Shown: positions 1-11,029 of the stretch, in pieces
Numbering within the stretch: position 1 is the first letter of the stretch
How the letters are laid out: each line of letters begins with the position of its first letter
Origin: Emergomyces orientalis
Lineage: Eukaryota; Ascomycota; Eurotiomycetes; Onygenales; Ajellomycetaceae
NCBI GenBank assembly: GCA_002110485.1
Contig: MOWL01000068.1
Span: 992,001-1,056,000 of the forward strand
DNA length: 64,000 nucleotides
Reading direction: 5' to 3'
Translations under genes and position numbers: made by a program
Notes under the pieces: generated by a model
Told to the model about the DNA's origin: nothing
The model's database searches: none
Seen by the model: only the letters and a program-made list of their open reading frames with translations

Positions 1-870
1 CCAGTCGCAGATATGCTCAGACCTTTCAGATCTCCAGTTTATGATTTGTCTGGTGGAGTTTTTCTTAACAGCGCCGGCCCCTAAATGGGCGCCAACATGC
101 TATTTTGAGAGTGCCGCCTTACACAACAGAGCTGACCCACTAGATGCCTGCGAATGCTTGAGCGGATTCAATTCTTCAGACACTTTAAATCTGTTTCAAA
201 ACGATACGGTGGCTACTTATTTGCTCACAGAGTGCCTACAGCGAAATAAAGAATGCTTGTCACCACAGAGCTTACGTTCTTTCCTTTGGCTGAAGCTCTG
301 CGGGGAATTCTATAGATTTTTGGCATGTAACGGTGATCGCTGAGCCCCGCTAGTGGGTTTTTTTTTTTTTTTTTTTTTGGCTGCCCCCGAATATATGGTT
401 TGTTGACTGCCCCCTTGTGTTGGCATTCACTTCTCAATCTTAACAACAGCATTCTATTCCTTCTCATTGTTTTTTTTCTTCTTGGTTGTGCTCTCTTATT
501 TTTATTTCTTTATCCTTTAACGGATTTCTTTTGTTTTTCATTTTTGGCTGGCCCATTCAATAGACTGAATAGACAACAATAACCATCTCGAATCACTTCG
601 GGAACAATTCTTTTTGATATACTTCTACAAAATTCTACTATCCCTTCACTTCTTGTGTATCTTCCTTCTGTTTCTCTCCGTTATTGAAATCCTACCTCTT
701 TTACTTTCTATTTCTTTTAATACCTTCATTCTTCAATTTTCTTTCTTAAAGCCTTCTCATACCTACCAAACCAAGAAGCCCCAACCACTCCCCCCCAGCA
801 CGGCCAACCCCCAACCAACATACGCAGCGCTGGCCGCGACCAGTTATTTGCCCCATTTAACCCACCTATC
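1..870. other. Upstream region and probable 5' leader of PRM1
   Basis: No supported gene. A 100-codon ATG frame lies at 41-343 (+) but has no recognisable family. A 21-nt T run sits at 358-378. From about 590 to the PRM1 start the + strand is strongly pyrimidine-rich and then C/A-rich, which is typical of a fungal promoter and 5' leader. Confidence 0.5.
358..378. repeat. Poly-T tract (21 nt)
   Basis: An uninterrupted run of T on the + strand, about 490 bp upstream of the PRM1 start codon. Poly(dA:dT) tracts in fungal promoters often exclude nucleosomes; that role is inferred here. Confidence 0.8.
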
Positions 871-3087
871 ATGAAATTCTCACGATTCATTCCACGGTCA
901 CGGACCCCAGGTCTGCCTCCATACGGCGAGCAAGATCCTAATGCATTCGAAAATGGTTACCGGCCATCACCTCCCCCGGGCGCTATTACTCCTTACCTCG
1001 GACTGCGATCTCGTTTATCACAAGTTTGGTTCAACCGATGGACCATACTACTACTTCTCATTCTCGCTCGACTACTCATATCTATCGGCTCACTAAATGG
1101 GAACCTGGCCTCCGCAAAGAGAGAAGCTCTATCTGCTTGCACGAGCGTGGAATCCATGGGTAGCGCCATGGCTTCGATGCCTCATTATATGTCTAGGGGA
1201 GTCAATGAATTGACTGCGTCAGGGGTGGAGAAGGCTATCAATGGACTTATGTCGATGCTAGAACTTACTGTTACCGGAGTTGAGGAGATATTTGTATTCT
1301 TCGTCAACGTCATGACCCAGACGTACCTCTGCCTTATCACGCTTGTTGTTTCTGGGATGATGAATGCTGCTATCGACGTCCTCAAGAAGGCGACTGAGTT
1401 TATTGATGATGTGGCAGGCAGGATCGGAAACTCAATCAACGAAGGGATCGACACAATCCAGAAAGCACTAGATGGGTTTGGTGGTTTGATAAATAACCTT
1501 GGGGCTGACCTTCCTAGATTAGACCTTGGTGGCCCAATCAAGGAGCTAGAAAACCTGTCACTACCAGACTCTTTGACTGACGACTTGAATAAGCTAAAAG
1601 ACCAAATCCCGAACTTTGAGGATGTCAACAATTTTACGAACAATGCGCTCCGCACGCCATTCGAGCTTGTGAAGAAGCTCATCAGAGATGAGATAGACGA
1701 GTACAAATTCGACCGATCTGCCTTTCCCATACCGTTGAAGGAGCAACTTAGTTTCTGCGATGACAACGATGGTATCCATTCATTCTTCAACAACCTGGCG
1801 TCGCTTATTGGGACCGCCAAAAAAATATTCATTGGCGTATTGGTTGTCAGCGCGATACTAGTCTGTGTGCCGATGGCATACCGTGAAATGCGATCCTGGC
1901 GCGCTATGAAAGAGCGGTCTTCTTTGGTGCGAAGCGATGCCCATGACCCCATGGATGTTGTATACATCGTTTCGCGACCCTTCACCTCAACAACAGGCCT
2001 CAAAGTCGCGAACTGGTTCAGTTTATCCCGCAGACAGGTGCTTGTGCGATGGATAGTTGCATACGTAACCTCTCCACCAGCACTTTTTTTACTCTCCCTC
2101 GGTATTGCCGGGCTCTTCTCATGCGCCTGCCAAGCCATTCTCCTGACGGCAGTGAAAAAAGAAGTTCCCGCCCTCACAGAACACGTTGGCAAGTTTGCGG
2201 AGAAAGTCGTACTGGCTCTCAATAACGCCTCCGAACAATGGGCTATCAGCACCAACCGCGTCATCGACGATACGAACGACGATATCAACCAAAAGGTTTT
2301 TGGTTGGGTAAACGAAACCACAGGCTCAGTCAACAATACCCTTAACGTCTTCGTCGACGAAACAAGCAAAGTCCTCAATGGAACCTTTGGCGGCACGATC
2401 CTCTACGAACCAATTAAGGAAGTCCTAAACTGTCTTATCGGTCTGAAGATCCAGGGGGTCCAAAGGGGCCTGACTTGGGTGTCTGAACATGCCAAGGTAG
2501 ACTTTCCCAACATGTCCAAAGACACATTTTCCCTAGGCGCCCTCGAAAGCCTCGCGAAAGACAACGACACAGGTTCACAAAGCTTCCTCGCGAACCCGGG
2601 CGATAAGACAACTGACAAGATCAGCGAGACGGTCCGGCGCGTCACGGACTCTGTTGAATCTGGTATACGAACCGAAGCCATCATCTCGGGTGTCATCATC
2701 TCCATCTGGTTTTTCGTTCTGCTGCTGGCCATCATTCGCGCTCTTACTCTCTGGTTCGGCCCTGGCAAGAGCCGTGGCGACGGCAATGGTGATTCTGAAT
2801 TCCCCCACCCTCAAATGATGTCCAGAGACGCGGCTGGTTTCAGTGACGTTCCTCTTGCAACTCCAGTCCATGCCCGTGCGGGGTTGGTAGATACTTCCGC
2901 GCCAGTGTACAGCACTAGGCCCAATGAACCCGTACAAGGCTCCAACCTGGTTCATGAGGGGGAGGACTATTACCAAGAGCAGAAGCTGGGTTTTGCCGGC
3001 CAACGGGAGTTGAGAAGGGATGGAGGAGGCCATTCACGTGAGAGCAGCTATGGGGAGGTTGAGTATGTGAATGATGTCAAGAGATAA
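871..3087 (+). CDS. PRM1: Plasma membrane fusion protein PRM1
   Basis: Intact 738-codon single-exon gene starting at ATG 871. The product matches the Prm1 family, multi-pass surface proteins that help plasma membranes merge during mating and, in moulds, hyphal or germling fusion. Hydrophobic segments that can span the membrane lie near residues 55-75, 142-165, 318-335, 400-425 and 606-630. Between them are two large loops rich in amphipathic helices and Asn-X-Ser/Thr sites, as expected for the extracellular part. The N-terminus is Pro/Arg-rich and the C-terminal ~100 residues are polar and cytosolic-looking. The length fits fungal Prm1 (about 650-750 aa). No intron signal interrupts the frame. 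The gene converges with the rhodopsin-fold gene downstream. Family assignment is from overall pattern and not from a search. Confidence 0.9.
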   Translation: MKFSRFIPRSRTPGLPPYGEQDPNAFENGYRPSPPPGAITPYLGLRSRLSQVWFNRWTILLLLILARLLISIGSLNGNLASAKREALSACTSVESMGSAMASMPHYMSRGVNELTASGVEKAINGLMSMLELTVTGVEEIFVFFVNVMTQTYLCLITLVVSGMMNAAIDVLKKATEFIDDVAGRIGNSINEGIDTIQKALDGFGGLINNLGADLPRLDLGGPIKELENLSLPDSLTDDLNKLKDQIPNFEDVNNFTNNALRTPFELVKKLIRDEIDEYKFDRSAFPIPLKEQLSFCDDNDGIHSFFNNLASLIGTAKKIFIGVLVVSAILVCVPMAYREMRSWRAMKERSSLVRSDAHDPMDVVYIVSRPFTSTTGLKVANWFSLSRRQVLVRWIVAYVTSPPALFLLSLGIAGLFSCACQAILLTAVKKEVPALTEHVGKFAEKVVLALNNASEQWAISTNRVIDDTNDDINQKVFGWVNETTGSVNNTLNVFVDETSKVLNGTFGGTILYEPIKEVLNCLIGLKIQGVQRGLTWVSEHAKVDFPNMSKDTFSLGALESLAKDNDTGSQSFLANPGDKTTDKISETVRRVTDSVESGIRTEAIISGVIISIWFFVLLLAIIRALTLWFGPGKSRGDGNGDSEFPHPQMMSRDAAGFSDVPLATPVHARAGLVDTSAPVYSTRPNEPVQGSNLVHEGEDYYQEQKLGFAGQRELRRDGGGHSRESSYGEVEYVNDVKR

Positions 3088-3929
3088 ACCTGCTCTATTT
3101 TATATTATTTTGGGTGTTTTTTTTTATTTAAATATTCTTAGAGTATGTACCCGCGCATTGCAGATATTGGAGTTTTTCTGTTTGTAAATGCATTGTTCCG
3201 TGCCCTTCTTTTCCTTCTCTTTGACCCTAGCATGCATATTGAGCCTTAATACGGCGATGTATTCCCTCCTTTTCTTCTATTTCTCCTTGAAGCGATTGGG
3301 TTACCTCCTCCAGCGAGTTTTCTTATTTGCTTTTTTCCTGCCTACTCGATTCTCTTTTCTATGGATGATTGTCATTTTGCGCCCCGCCGGCGCTATTGCA
3401 TCACATTGTGCGTGGACGCCGGAGCTCTGGAGTTATCTACTGCCTATCCAAACAATTTCCAGTCTCAGTACTGTGCATCCTCCCACTACACTTCAACTTA
3501 ACCTCCCTTATCCTTCTCCTTCTGATCATCACCGTCTTCACAGTTTTCCACTTTTATTTCTCGTCTCTTTTTACCAGAGGGCTTTATCACGGACCAATTG
3601 AGAGCAGTATATCAAACGGAACAAATGTTTTGCTATTTATAATGACTACATAAAATAAATGAAAATGTAACGAAAACAAAGAGATCCTATCCATGTTTAT
3701 TTCCTGAATATTACAAATTAACAGATTCCTTTTCGTTTGCCTCCTTTGTATTTATTCATGTTTAATTAAGTTTTGAAATTGTTGTTCTCTTTTGCCATAG
3801 CCATATAATTGGGGTATAAATCAAAAAAAAATTTGCTACGCTGCATCGATACATACATTCGCTAGGTGTGAGGCTGGCTTGCTAATTAAATTGTAAACAA
3901 CAAAATCTGTCTACTCACTCCGCTCTCTT
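3088..3929. other. Convergent intergenic region
   Basis: This is the 3' flank of PRM1 (+) and of the membrane-protein gene (-). The sequence is T-rich, with AATAAA-like A/T stretches near 3650-3830 that could serve polyadenylation on either strand. The short frames at 3188-3653 look like chance openings. Confidence 0.5.
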
Positions 3930-5649
3930 TTACTGATGTTGCCCGGTAGGAGAAGGGGGTAGCGGCAACCCCTCTTCATTCTGCTTTGAACCAAAAGGGC
4001 TCCCATTCCGTGGCGCCATCTTCCGGTCCGGTGAAGGTTGTCGGTTTGAGGAACCGGTTCGCATTGACATTGTCCTTTCTGACGAATAATCTTCAGGAAT
4101 ATAATTCTGGCCGCTGCGAAACAAGCTCGAAACTCTCAGATCGTGCTCGAACCGCCGAATTTCCGCTTCGGTTTGGTCGATGCGCCTTGCTGGCGACAAG
4201 GAGCCTAATGGATATGACTGGGGGTCACTGCTGGACGCAGCGCGAGATCCTTTCCCACTGCTCACAAGCGGTGGCATTGGGCTCTGCAGACCTGAGATGT
4301 GTGGCAGGTTGGAGGAATTGGGATATGGTGACGATGGCTGGGTCGCTGGTTGCCACCATTGGGGGGATATTCGTGCCATAAGAGGTTTTAAGGCTGGGAG
4401 TGCCGCTGCCCAGATTGCACAGTTCGTTTCTATGTTGGATAATGTGTATTCGATATTGTATGCTCGTTCTATGCGGGGCAAGTCATAATTATCAGATGCT
4501 ATTATAACGCGTGCGATTGAAAAGCCCGTTACCCTAGGAGAAGAAAAGGAGAGGAGTAGGTGTTAGCAGGTTTGATTCAAAAATTGTAGTAGAGTGAGTC
4601 AGAAGGCAGCCACACTGGGACTTTCGCCCGGGATAAATTTGGGAATTCCACAGGGCAAAGATTCAAGGGCGCCGGGTAAGAATACATACACAACTCCTAT
4701 ACTCAATACACCTACAACCATACATTTTTGCCTCCTTGGCATGTTTACCCCCCAGACGATAGCCGACGGAATAGACAGAAGCCATACATCCAGGAATATT
4801 GACAAAGCTGCCAGTGAGATATAAAATGATTTCCCGTCAATGCATTTTCCCCCTGTGATCAGTTTTCCGTCCTTCATCCCATTTACATCTGCGCCGGCAG
4901 CTTCCTGAGCTTCACGATCTAATTCATCCGTATCCCAAGCATAATGTATGGGCATGCACTGGAAAAGATCGGCAAAGATGAAAGCGACCACGAGGCAAAA
5001 GTTGACGACAAATAACATGCGAAGTGACCGTACGACATACTTACGAAGACCTTGCAAGCGGAGGATGAATATAATAATTGACGCCCTCACAAACGTGAGG
5101 ATGGGATAATAGAGGACCTGATTTGCAAGGTTGTACTTCTCGCCCACAACATTCAATTCGAAGGTCTCCGGTGAAAAGTATCCTGATGGAAAGCCCCGGC
5201 TGCCATACTTTGTATCTATACCAGAAATTAGACAGACGATAGCATCCATTTTAAGAATTGCAAAATGGGGGGGTGGGGGTGGGGGGGGGCGGAAGTAGTG
5301 TAAGAGCTGTAGGCAGAACACGACTTACATCCCCAACTCGTCACACACATCCCTATTGATAGAACCTAAATTTCTTCAATCAGAATATACAAATCCCGTC
5401 TTCCTTGGGTGGGAGGGTCTTCCATACCATAGCAATTATCACAAATACATCATCTATTGACATATCACATATTTTGTCAGAATGGTGTATATAGAGAGCG
5501 AGAGATAACCAAGGGTGCTTGCGGTACTCACCCCAACCCCAATTTTTCGACAAAAACCTGGACAATATACGTAGCGCTACTAGGACAAGACTTATAGCTG
5601 GGAAGATCGTGATTATCACCAAAGCCTGGACTTGTTTCGTTGGTGCCAT
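3930..5649 (-). CDS. Fungal rhodopsin-fold integral membrane protein (Pth11-like superfamily)
   Basis: Five exons join in frame to 436 codons plus stop: 5649-5532, 5453-5428, 5365-5329, 5215-4690 and 4533-3930. The start is ATG 5649. The product has about seven hydrophobic helices in the first ~290 residues, followed by a polar Ser/Pro-rich cytosolic tail. The W-G-W-D-D signature after helix 1 (residues 37-41, formed across intron 1) is characteristic of the fungal rhodopsin-domain family (PF20684), which includes Pth11-like receptors and many proteins of unknown role. No extracellular CFEM domain is present, so it is not a classical Pth11 receptor. The ligand and function are unknown. Exons 2 and 3 are only 26 and 37 nt. 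Intron 3 carries a G-homopolymer stretch near 5266-5290. Confidence is high for the gene and moderate for a receptor role. Confidence 0.85.
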
Positions 5650-6648
5650 TCTTTTCCAATCAGCAGCGTGTCAAGTCACGAGGAGCCAGAACCGGCCTCA
5701 TATCAAGTTGTGGCGATCTCGAAGCTGATGACGCGGTCGTGAAGAAGTCAATAGGGTATATGATCGTATCACGGAGCAGCTGAACGTGTTCGGAGATCGA
5801 AGAAACTGCTTTCAAAGGCGGGAATCAAACAAAAAGATAACCCCGGTGGGGTAATAGACCCTGATAAAAGCTCGCTCACATGCGGCAAAATCTTGATGAG
5901 AAAAGTGTCTTGCAGAAGAACAATTTTACCAGAGAGCAGCCTGGTCCTGCAAAAAGGCCAACCAATCGGCGCCAAGGGAAAATAATTTGGAAATTGTATA
6001 TATCCTGGGGTATTTGTCAATTTACTTGAGAGGACCCAGGGATAGGCATGTCTTCTAGACTCAATCGCCAGTTGGGGGGTATTTTGTGGAAGGCCCGTAA
6101 ACTATCATCATTCGCCGGAAAATATCAGAGATCCCCCTAGGTAACTAGTTACTCCCTTTACTCTCGTAAAAGCATCTGTCAAAGGAGCCCATGATGCGCG
6201 ATGGAGTAAGCGGCTGGAGTGTGTCCGTGGTTTGCGAGGAAGTAAAAGGAGGTTATGCTATTTCATTGTAGAATAATCGCCTGAGCGTCGGCGAACTTGC
6301 CCTAACTGAACTATCTTCAGCAACTGGTTGGTCCACCCCGTGGACTTGTGGTGGCTAACCCTTAACTAACTAGCACTAGAGAGAGCATGTTAGGCTGTGA
6401 ACTACCAATTGTTGGAAGGTTTATCTTGGATTGAGATATTTTATTATCAATTCAGGGGTTTTATTCGCCTGTCATTGGCTAGCTGAATAGGCAAAATTAT
6501 TTCAATCTTTAAAGTAAATAAAAATCATGAACTACCCTCATTACGTAGTTACAATCCACTGCCAAAAAAAGGGGTATATAAATATCATCAGAATTCCACT
6601 TCCACCACATCTCTAATCCTCCTTCCCCGTATAACCTCTCAACTTTAG
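5650..6648. other. Intergenic region between the membrane-protein promoter and the xanthine dehydrogenase 3' end
   Basis: About 1 kb holding the upstream region of the rhodopsin-fold gene and the 3' flank of the xanthine dehydrogenase gene, both on the - strand. I see no supportable coding region. An A/T-rich part at 6460-6580 probably belongs to the xanthine dehydrogenase 3' flank. Confidence 0.5.
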
Positions 6649-9600
6649 TTAAATAGTAACAAAAAACCCATCCCCCTTATCCTCCACCCGACTCCTCTCC
6701 ACGATCGGATCACCACAGCTAATCCGAATTCTCTCAGGCGTCGCTGGACTAATTAAACTCAGCACTTTCTCAACCCCCCATTGCTTCCGCGCAGCCTTCA
6801 GCGCATCACGTATCGCAAAGAAGACAGCACTGCCCATGAAAAGCGGCGGCTCACCAACACCTCTCGATCGCTGGATCGTCCGCAGATTCTCCCACTGCAC
6901 ATCCTTGAGCAAACTCACATTGAACACCTGCGGAATATCTCTGAAGCCGGGGATTTTATATGTGCCGGGTCCACGGGTGAAAATCTGGCCGGAGGCACGG
7001 TGCCATAGGCTCTCTTCGGTCGTGAAGAGGCCTTGGCCCTGGATGAAGGCGCCTTCGATTTGTCCATAATCGATGGCTGGGTTTATGCTCCGCCCCACGT
7101 CCATTTTTATATCTGCACGGAGTGGTGTCCAATCGCCAGATAACGTGTCGATCTCGACCTCCGCTGCGGTCACCCCTTGGGTGAAGTAGTAGAACATCAG
7201 GCCTTTGTTTTCGCCCCATGTATATCCTATATCAGGGGTTTTGTAGAAGCCGTTCGCAGAGAGGTTTACGCGGTCGAGATACGCTGCATTGACGAGCTGT
7301 TTCATTGTCGCGTTGGGTATTTTCTCCCTGTAAGGTTGGAGGCGCTGGTTAAGTTGTTCGCAAGCATTGAAGACTGCATAGCCGTTAAGGTCAGAGCTTG
7401 CCGAGGCTGCCGTGGGAGATGCATTGGCGACGGTGTTAGTAGCCGTTTCAGAGATGAAGATGTCGGATTGAGGAACACCAAGTGCCTCTGCTGCGATCAT
7501 GACGATTTTGGTGTGAAGGCCTTGACCCATTTCGGTACCGCCGTGAGCGACAAGCACGCTACCGTCATTATACAAATGCACCAACGCACCAGCCTGGTTC
7601 AGGAATAAGGCTGTGTAAGATATACCGAATTTGGTCGGGACAATAGCAAGACCCCTTTTAGACCATTTGTGAGTTCGGTTATATTCTGTAACCGCAGCGC
7701 GACGGGAAGCATAATCGGACTCCTCCATTACCTGTTGATACATGAGGGGCACGTACCAATCAGCATCGAGTTCCTGATTGAAATGCGTTTTGTCCCCCCG
7801 TTTGTACATGTTTAGCTCCTGAAGTTTTTCCACGGGTATGTTCAGATGATCTGCGATCTCTGACATGTAGGTCTCAGCGAAAAATAGGCCCTGGGGCCCA
7901 CCAAAGCCGCGGAACGCAGTGTTGGACACCGTATTTGTACGACATACATGTCCGCGAACATGAACATTAGGAATATTATAGACACCATCAATGTGCGATA
8001 GACATCGATCAACCACCGCAGCGGAGAGGTCTTGGGTATGACCCGCGTTGGCATAAACATCAGCGTCCAGCGCCAATAGTTCCCCTTCCTTTGACACACC
8101 AACTTTCCAGCGGCAGAGAAACGGATGACGTTGACCCGATGTAAGAATATCCTCATCACGATTCAACATACAACGAACAGGGCGCTTAGATTTGGAGGCA
8201 GCGACAGCACAGATACCAGCAAGCTGAACTGATCTGGATTCCTTCCCTCCGAACCCGCCACCAAGTCGTTTCACTTTCGATACGATCTTGTTAGATGCAA
8301 CCCCCGTGACTTTGGCAACATACTCTTGCCTAAGCAAGCTGTTAGTTAAAGTGATTCTGGGAAATTTTTACCACAAAATACAAGATAAACTGCAATATGA
8401 ACATGAACTTACGTCTCATTAGGGTTCTGCGTGCTGCTCCAAATCTCCATCTCCCCATCCTCAGGCTTAGGAATAGCCACGCACGCTTGGGTTTCTAGAT
8501 AGAAATGTTCCTGCCCGCCCATCCTTGAGACGCCAGTGAAAACATGATCCGCAGTGGCGAATGCAGCTTCCGGACCACTACGCTTAATATAAGGTTTATG
8601 ATGGTCGTAAAAGGACTTGGCTTCAATCGCTTGCTCAATGGTTAGAATGGCGGATAACTCTTCATATTCAACCTTAACCGCCCGCGAACCCGCTTCAGCC
8701 AATCTTGCAGAAGTACCAAGAACCAACCCAATGGGTTGACCTGCCGTGAAAACCTCATCGACCGCAAAAAACACTTCATCAGCTTTCGGATGGCCCCACC
8801 AATTGGCTTCTGGGCTCGGTAGACTGGTGTGATCGACGTAGTCGACGACACCAGGGATATCCAAAGCAGGGCTGAAATCGACCTTTAATATTTTTGCTCG
8901 AGCCTTTGTGGAAAGGACAAGGCAACCGTAGAGCTCATTGCGTTGAGGGGGGATGTCATCCGTATACTGGGCTTGACCGGTAGTCTGCTTCAACGCAGAG
9001 ACATGGGGTACCTCCTTTCCAAGAATGCGCTTCTCATATGCCTGGGCAGCTGCATGGTCCTTCTGGCCTGAGGAAATCTCCCTTTCGATTTCAGGGACCG
9101 CTTCCTCATCAACAGTGGTGGTGGTGGCCCCCTGGAGATTGGAGAGCACATCGTGGTAGAACCGGTAGAAGAACCCTAGAGCAAGAGTTTTCCTATATGT
9201 TGGCATCCCGCCTGGCACTGAAGATGGAAGATCAAAATCCATTTCCAAAGCAGCCATTACACCCTCAAGCGTGGTTGGGTCAGTCCAGTCCTTTCCCACA
9301 AGGAAAGCTTGTGCTTGCTTTGCAGGGACGGTTGTTGGGGCCATGCCGCCGTATACTAGATTCGCACTTGTTACAATTCTTGAATCTGACAGCGAGACCC
9401 GCATAGCAGCATTGACGATCGCAATATCATCATCCTTTCTCTTTGACTGCTTGTATGCGCGGAGATATTCGCCGGATTCCTGACCCACGGGGATTCGCAA
9501 CGATGCGACGATAGCATTGGCTGCCAAAGCTGTAGATCGGTACCCCTTGAAAAATTCTCCCATCGGAATCTCTGTATCTCCCTCTAGAGATTTTGCAACT

Positions 9601-11029
9601 AATACCGTGTTAGTTGCGACGAACACTGGATTCAAATCAGATATCGGTGAGGCGGTAGCTATATTTCCGGCCGGCGACGCAACGTTCCGAATTTGCCTTC
9701 CAGCAAAGTACCTGATTTGTTTCTTGATTGCAGTAAATGCCTGGCCTTTATTCGGTCCATATCTCTTAACCGCTTCGTCGCAGATGGTCTCTAAATCCGT
9801 CAAGGTAACATTCGCACCCAATTCCAAGTAATCGTCCGTGAAAACATACCGTTTCAACTCTGGAATATCACTGACATATACTGAATTGACATATTGCATA
9901 GCTTTGAACTTGACCTCAATCTGTGTCTCCGTGCTGCCTCCAATAATCTTGGCAGATGGACAAGCATCCTTAATTTCCAATAACTGTTGCACGGTGACAG
10001 GGCGGTACCAGCGCTTTCTCTTGTTTCCAAAGGCCAACGGTCTAAACTCGTACTTTTGCAACGACGGAGGGAAAATTAATTCCGTATCAGGATTATAGGG
10101 GATGAAATCGGGCGAATCGAACGACTTCTCGGTTGCGGCGCTGCCACCGTTACTGGTCTCACCATTTGTAGCCGCATTTTCTTTACAGCAACCTCCCGAC
10201 TGTTTCTTTTCCATGCAACAACCTGAGCCGCCATTCACGCTTGCTTTTCCACAAGAAAACGACTGGGCGGCGTCGAGGATGGAGCGGTATCCAGTGCAGC
10301 GACAAAGATTGCCATCGAATGCTTCTTCGATTGCAAGCTCTGACGGAGTAGGGTCGTTACGTAGTAGAGCATATAAACTCTAGTGATCCAGATATGAATG
10401 AATTAGTGAATGCGATCAAAAAGCAAGCGGAAGTGCAATGCATATGTAACATTTTGTGCAGCCAAAATAAAAAAAATAAAAAAAATAAAAAAAATGAAAA
10501 TGAAAAAAGGCCAAAACATCTTACCATGACAATACCCGGTGTGCAAAACCCACACTGGCTACCATTTCCCACAGCCATTCTTTGCTGAACGGCATGCGGG
10601 TTTTTCGCATCTCCAATCCCTTCCACGGTGATGACATGTTTGCCATCCACGCTGGTAAGTGGTGCCAGACAAGCGTTGACGGATGCATGATATATTTGCT
10701 TCGTCGTAGGATTAAGTTGCGAGATAACCTGAAAGATACTCCTGTTAATATCAATATACCCTCCAAAAGGAACATACAACATGTACTGCACATACCACCG
10801 TACAAGCACCACAACCCCCTTCAGCGCATCCCAACTTGGTCCCCGTCAGCCCAACGCCCCTCAGATACTCCAGCAGGGTGGCCTCAGGATCGGCATTTTC
10901 CAGCACAACCTTTGTTCCATTGAGGTAAAACCGAAGAGAATTGTCATATTTCTCTGTTACTGAGGCTAGCGAAGGGGTCTGCTTTAGGACTATGGAGGAG
11001 TCAGGGCGCTGGAGGACCGAAGGAGCCAT
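6649..11029 (-). CDS. hxA: Xanthine dehydrogenase (purine hydroxylase I)
   Basis: Four exons (11029-10796, 10728-10525, 10379-8413, 8338-6649) give 1364 aa, about the size of fungal HxA. The enzyme oxidises hypoxanthine to xanthine to urate using a molybdenum cofactor, two 2Fe-2S clusters, FAD and NAD+. Visible are the plant-type 2Fe-2S loop (Cys68, Cys73, Cys76), the second cluster (Cys137, Cys140, Cys172, Cys174), the FAD domain (~255-440) and the molybdopterin domains (~590 onward). Active-site residues matching bovine Glu802, Arg880, Phe914 and Glu1261 are Glu835, Arg913, Phe947 and Glu1298. The position of bovine Phe1009 is Tyr1043, while the next Thr is kept; I recall that Thr as favouring xanthine dehydrogenase over the nicotinate hydroxylase HxnS. 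A Cys/Gly-rich linker (Cys pairs 200-201 and 210-211) separates the Fe-S and FAD parts. HxA is normally induced through UaY and AreA. Confidence 0.95.
10464..10507. repeat. A-rich low-complexity tract in xanthine dehydrogenase intron 2
   Basis: Repeated units of A7-8 followed by T lie inside the 145-nt intron at 10380-10524. In the transcript this is a T-rich (pyrimidine) run just after the donor site. Confidence 0.7.

Noticed and set aside
41..343. 100-codon ATG frame at the left edge
   Set aside because: No family features, no splice context and not supported by composition; could be a chance frame or part of a gene outside the window.
1185..2396. 403-codon antisense frame inside PRM1
   Set aside because: It is a mirror of the PRM1 codon pattern, with low-complexity Ser/Thr composition and no recognisable domain.
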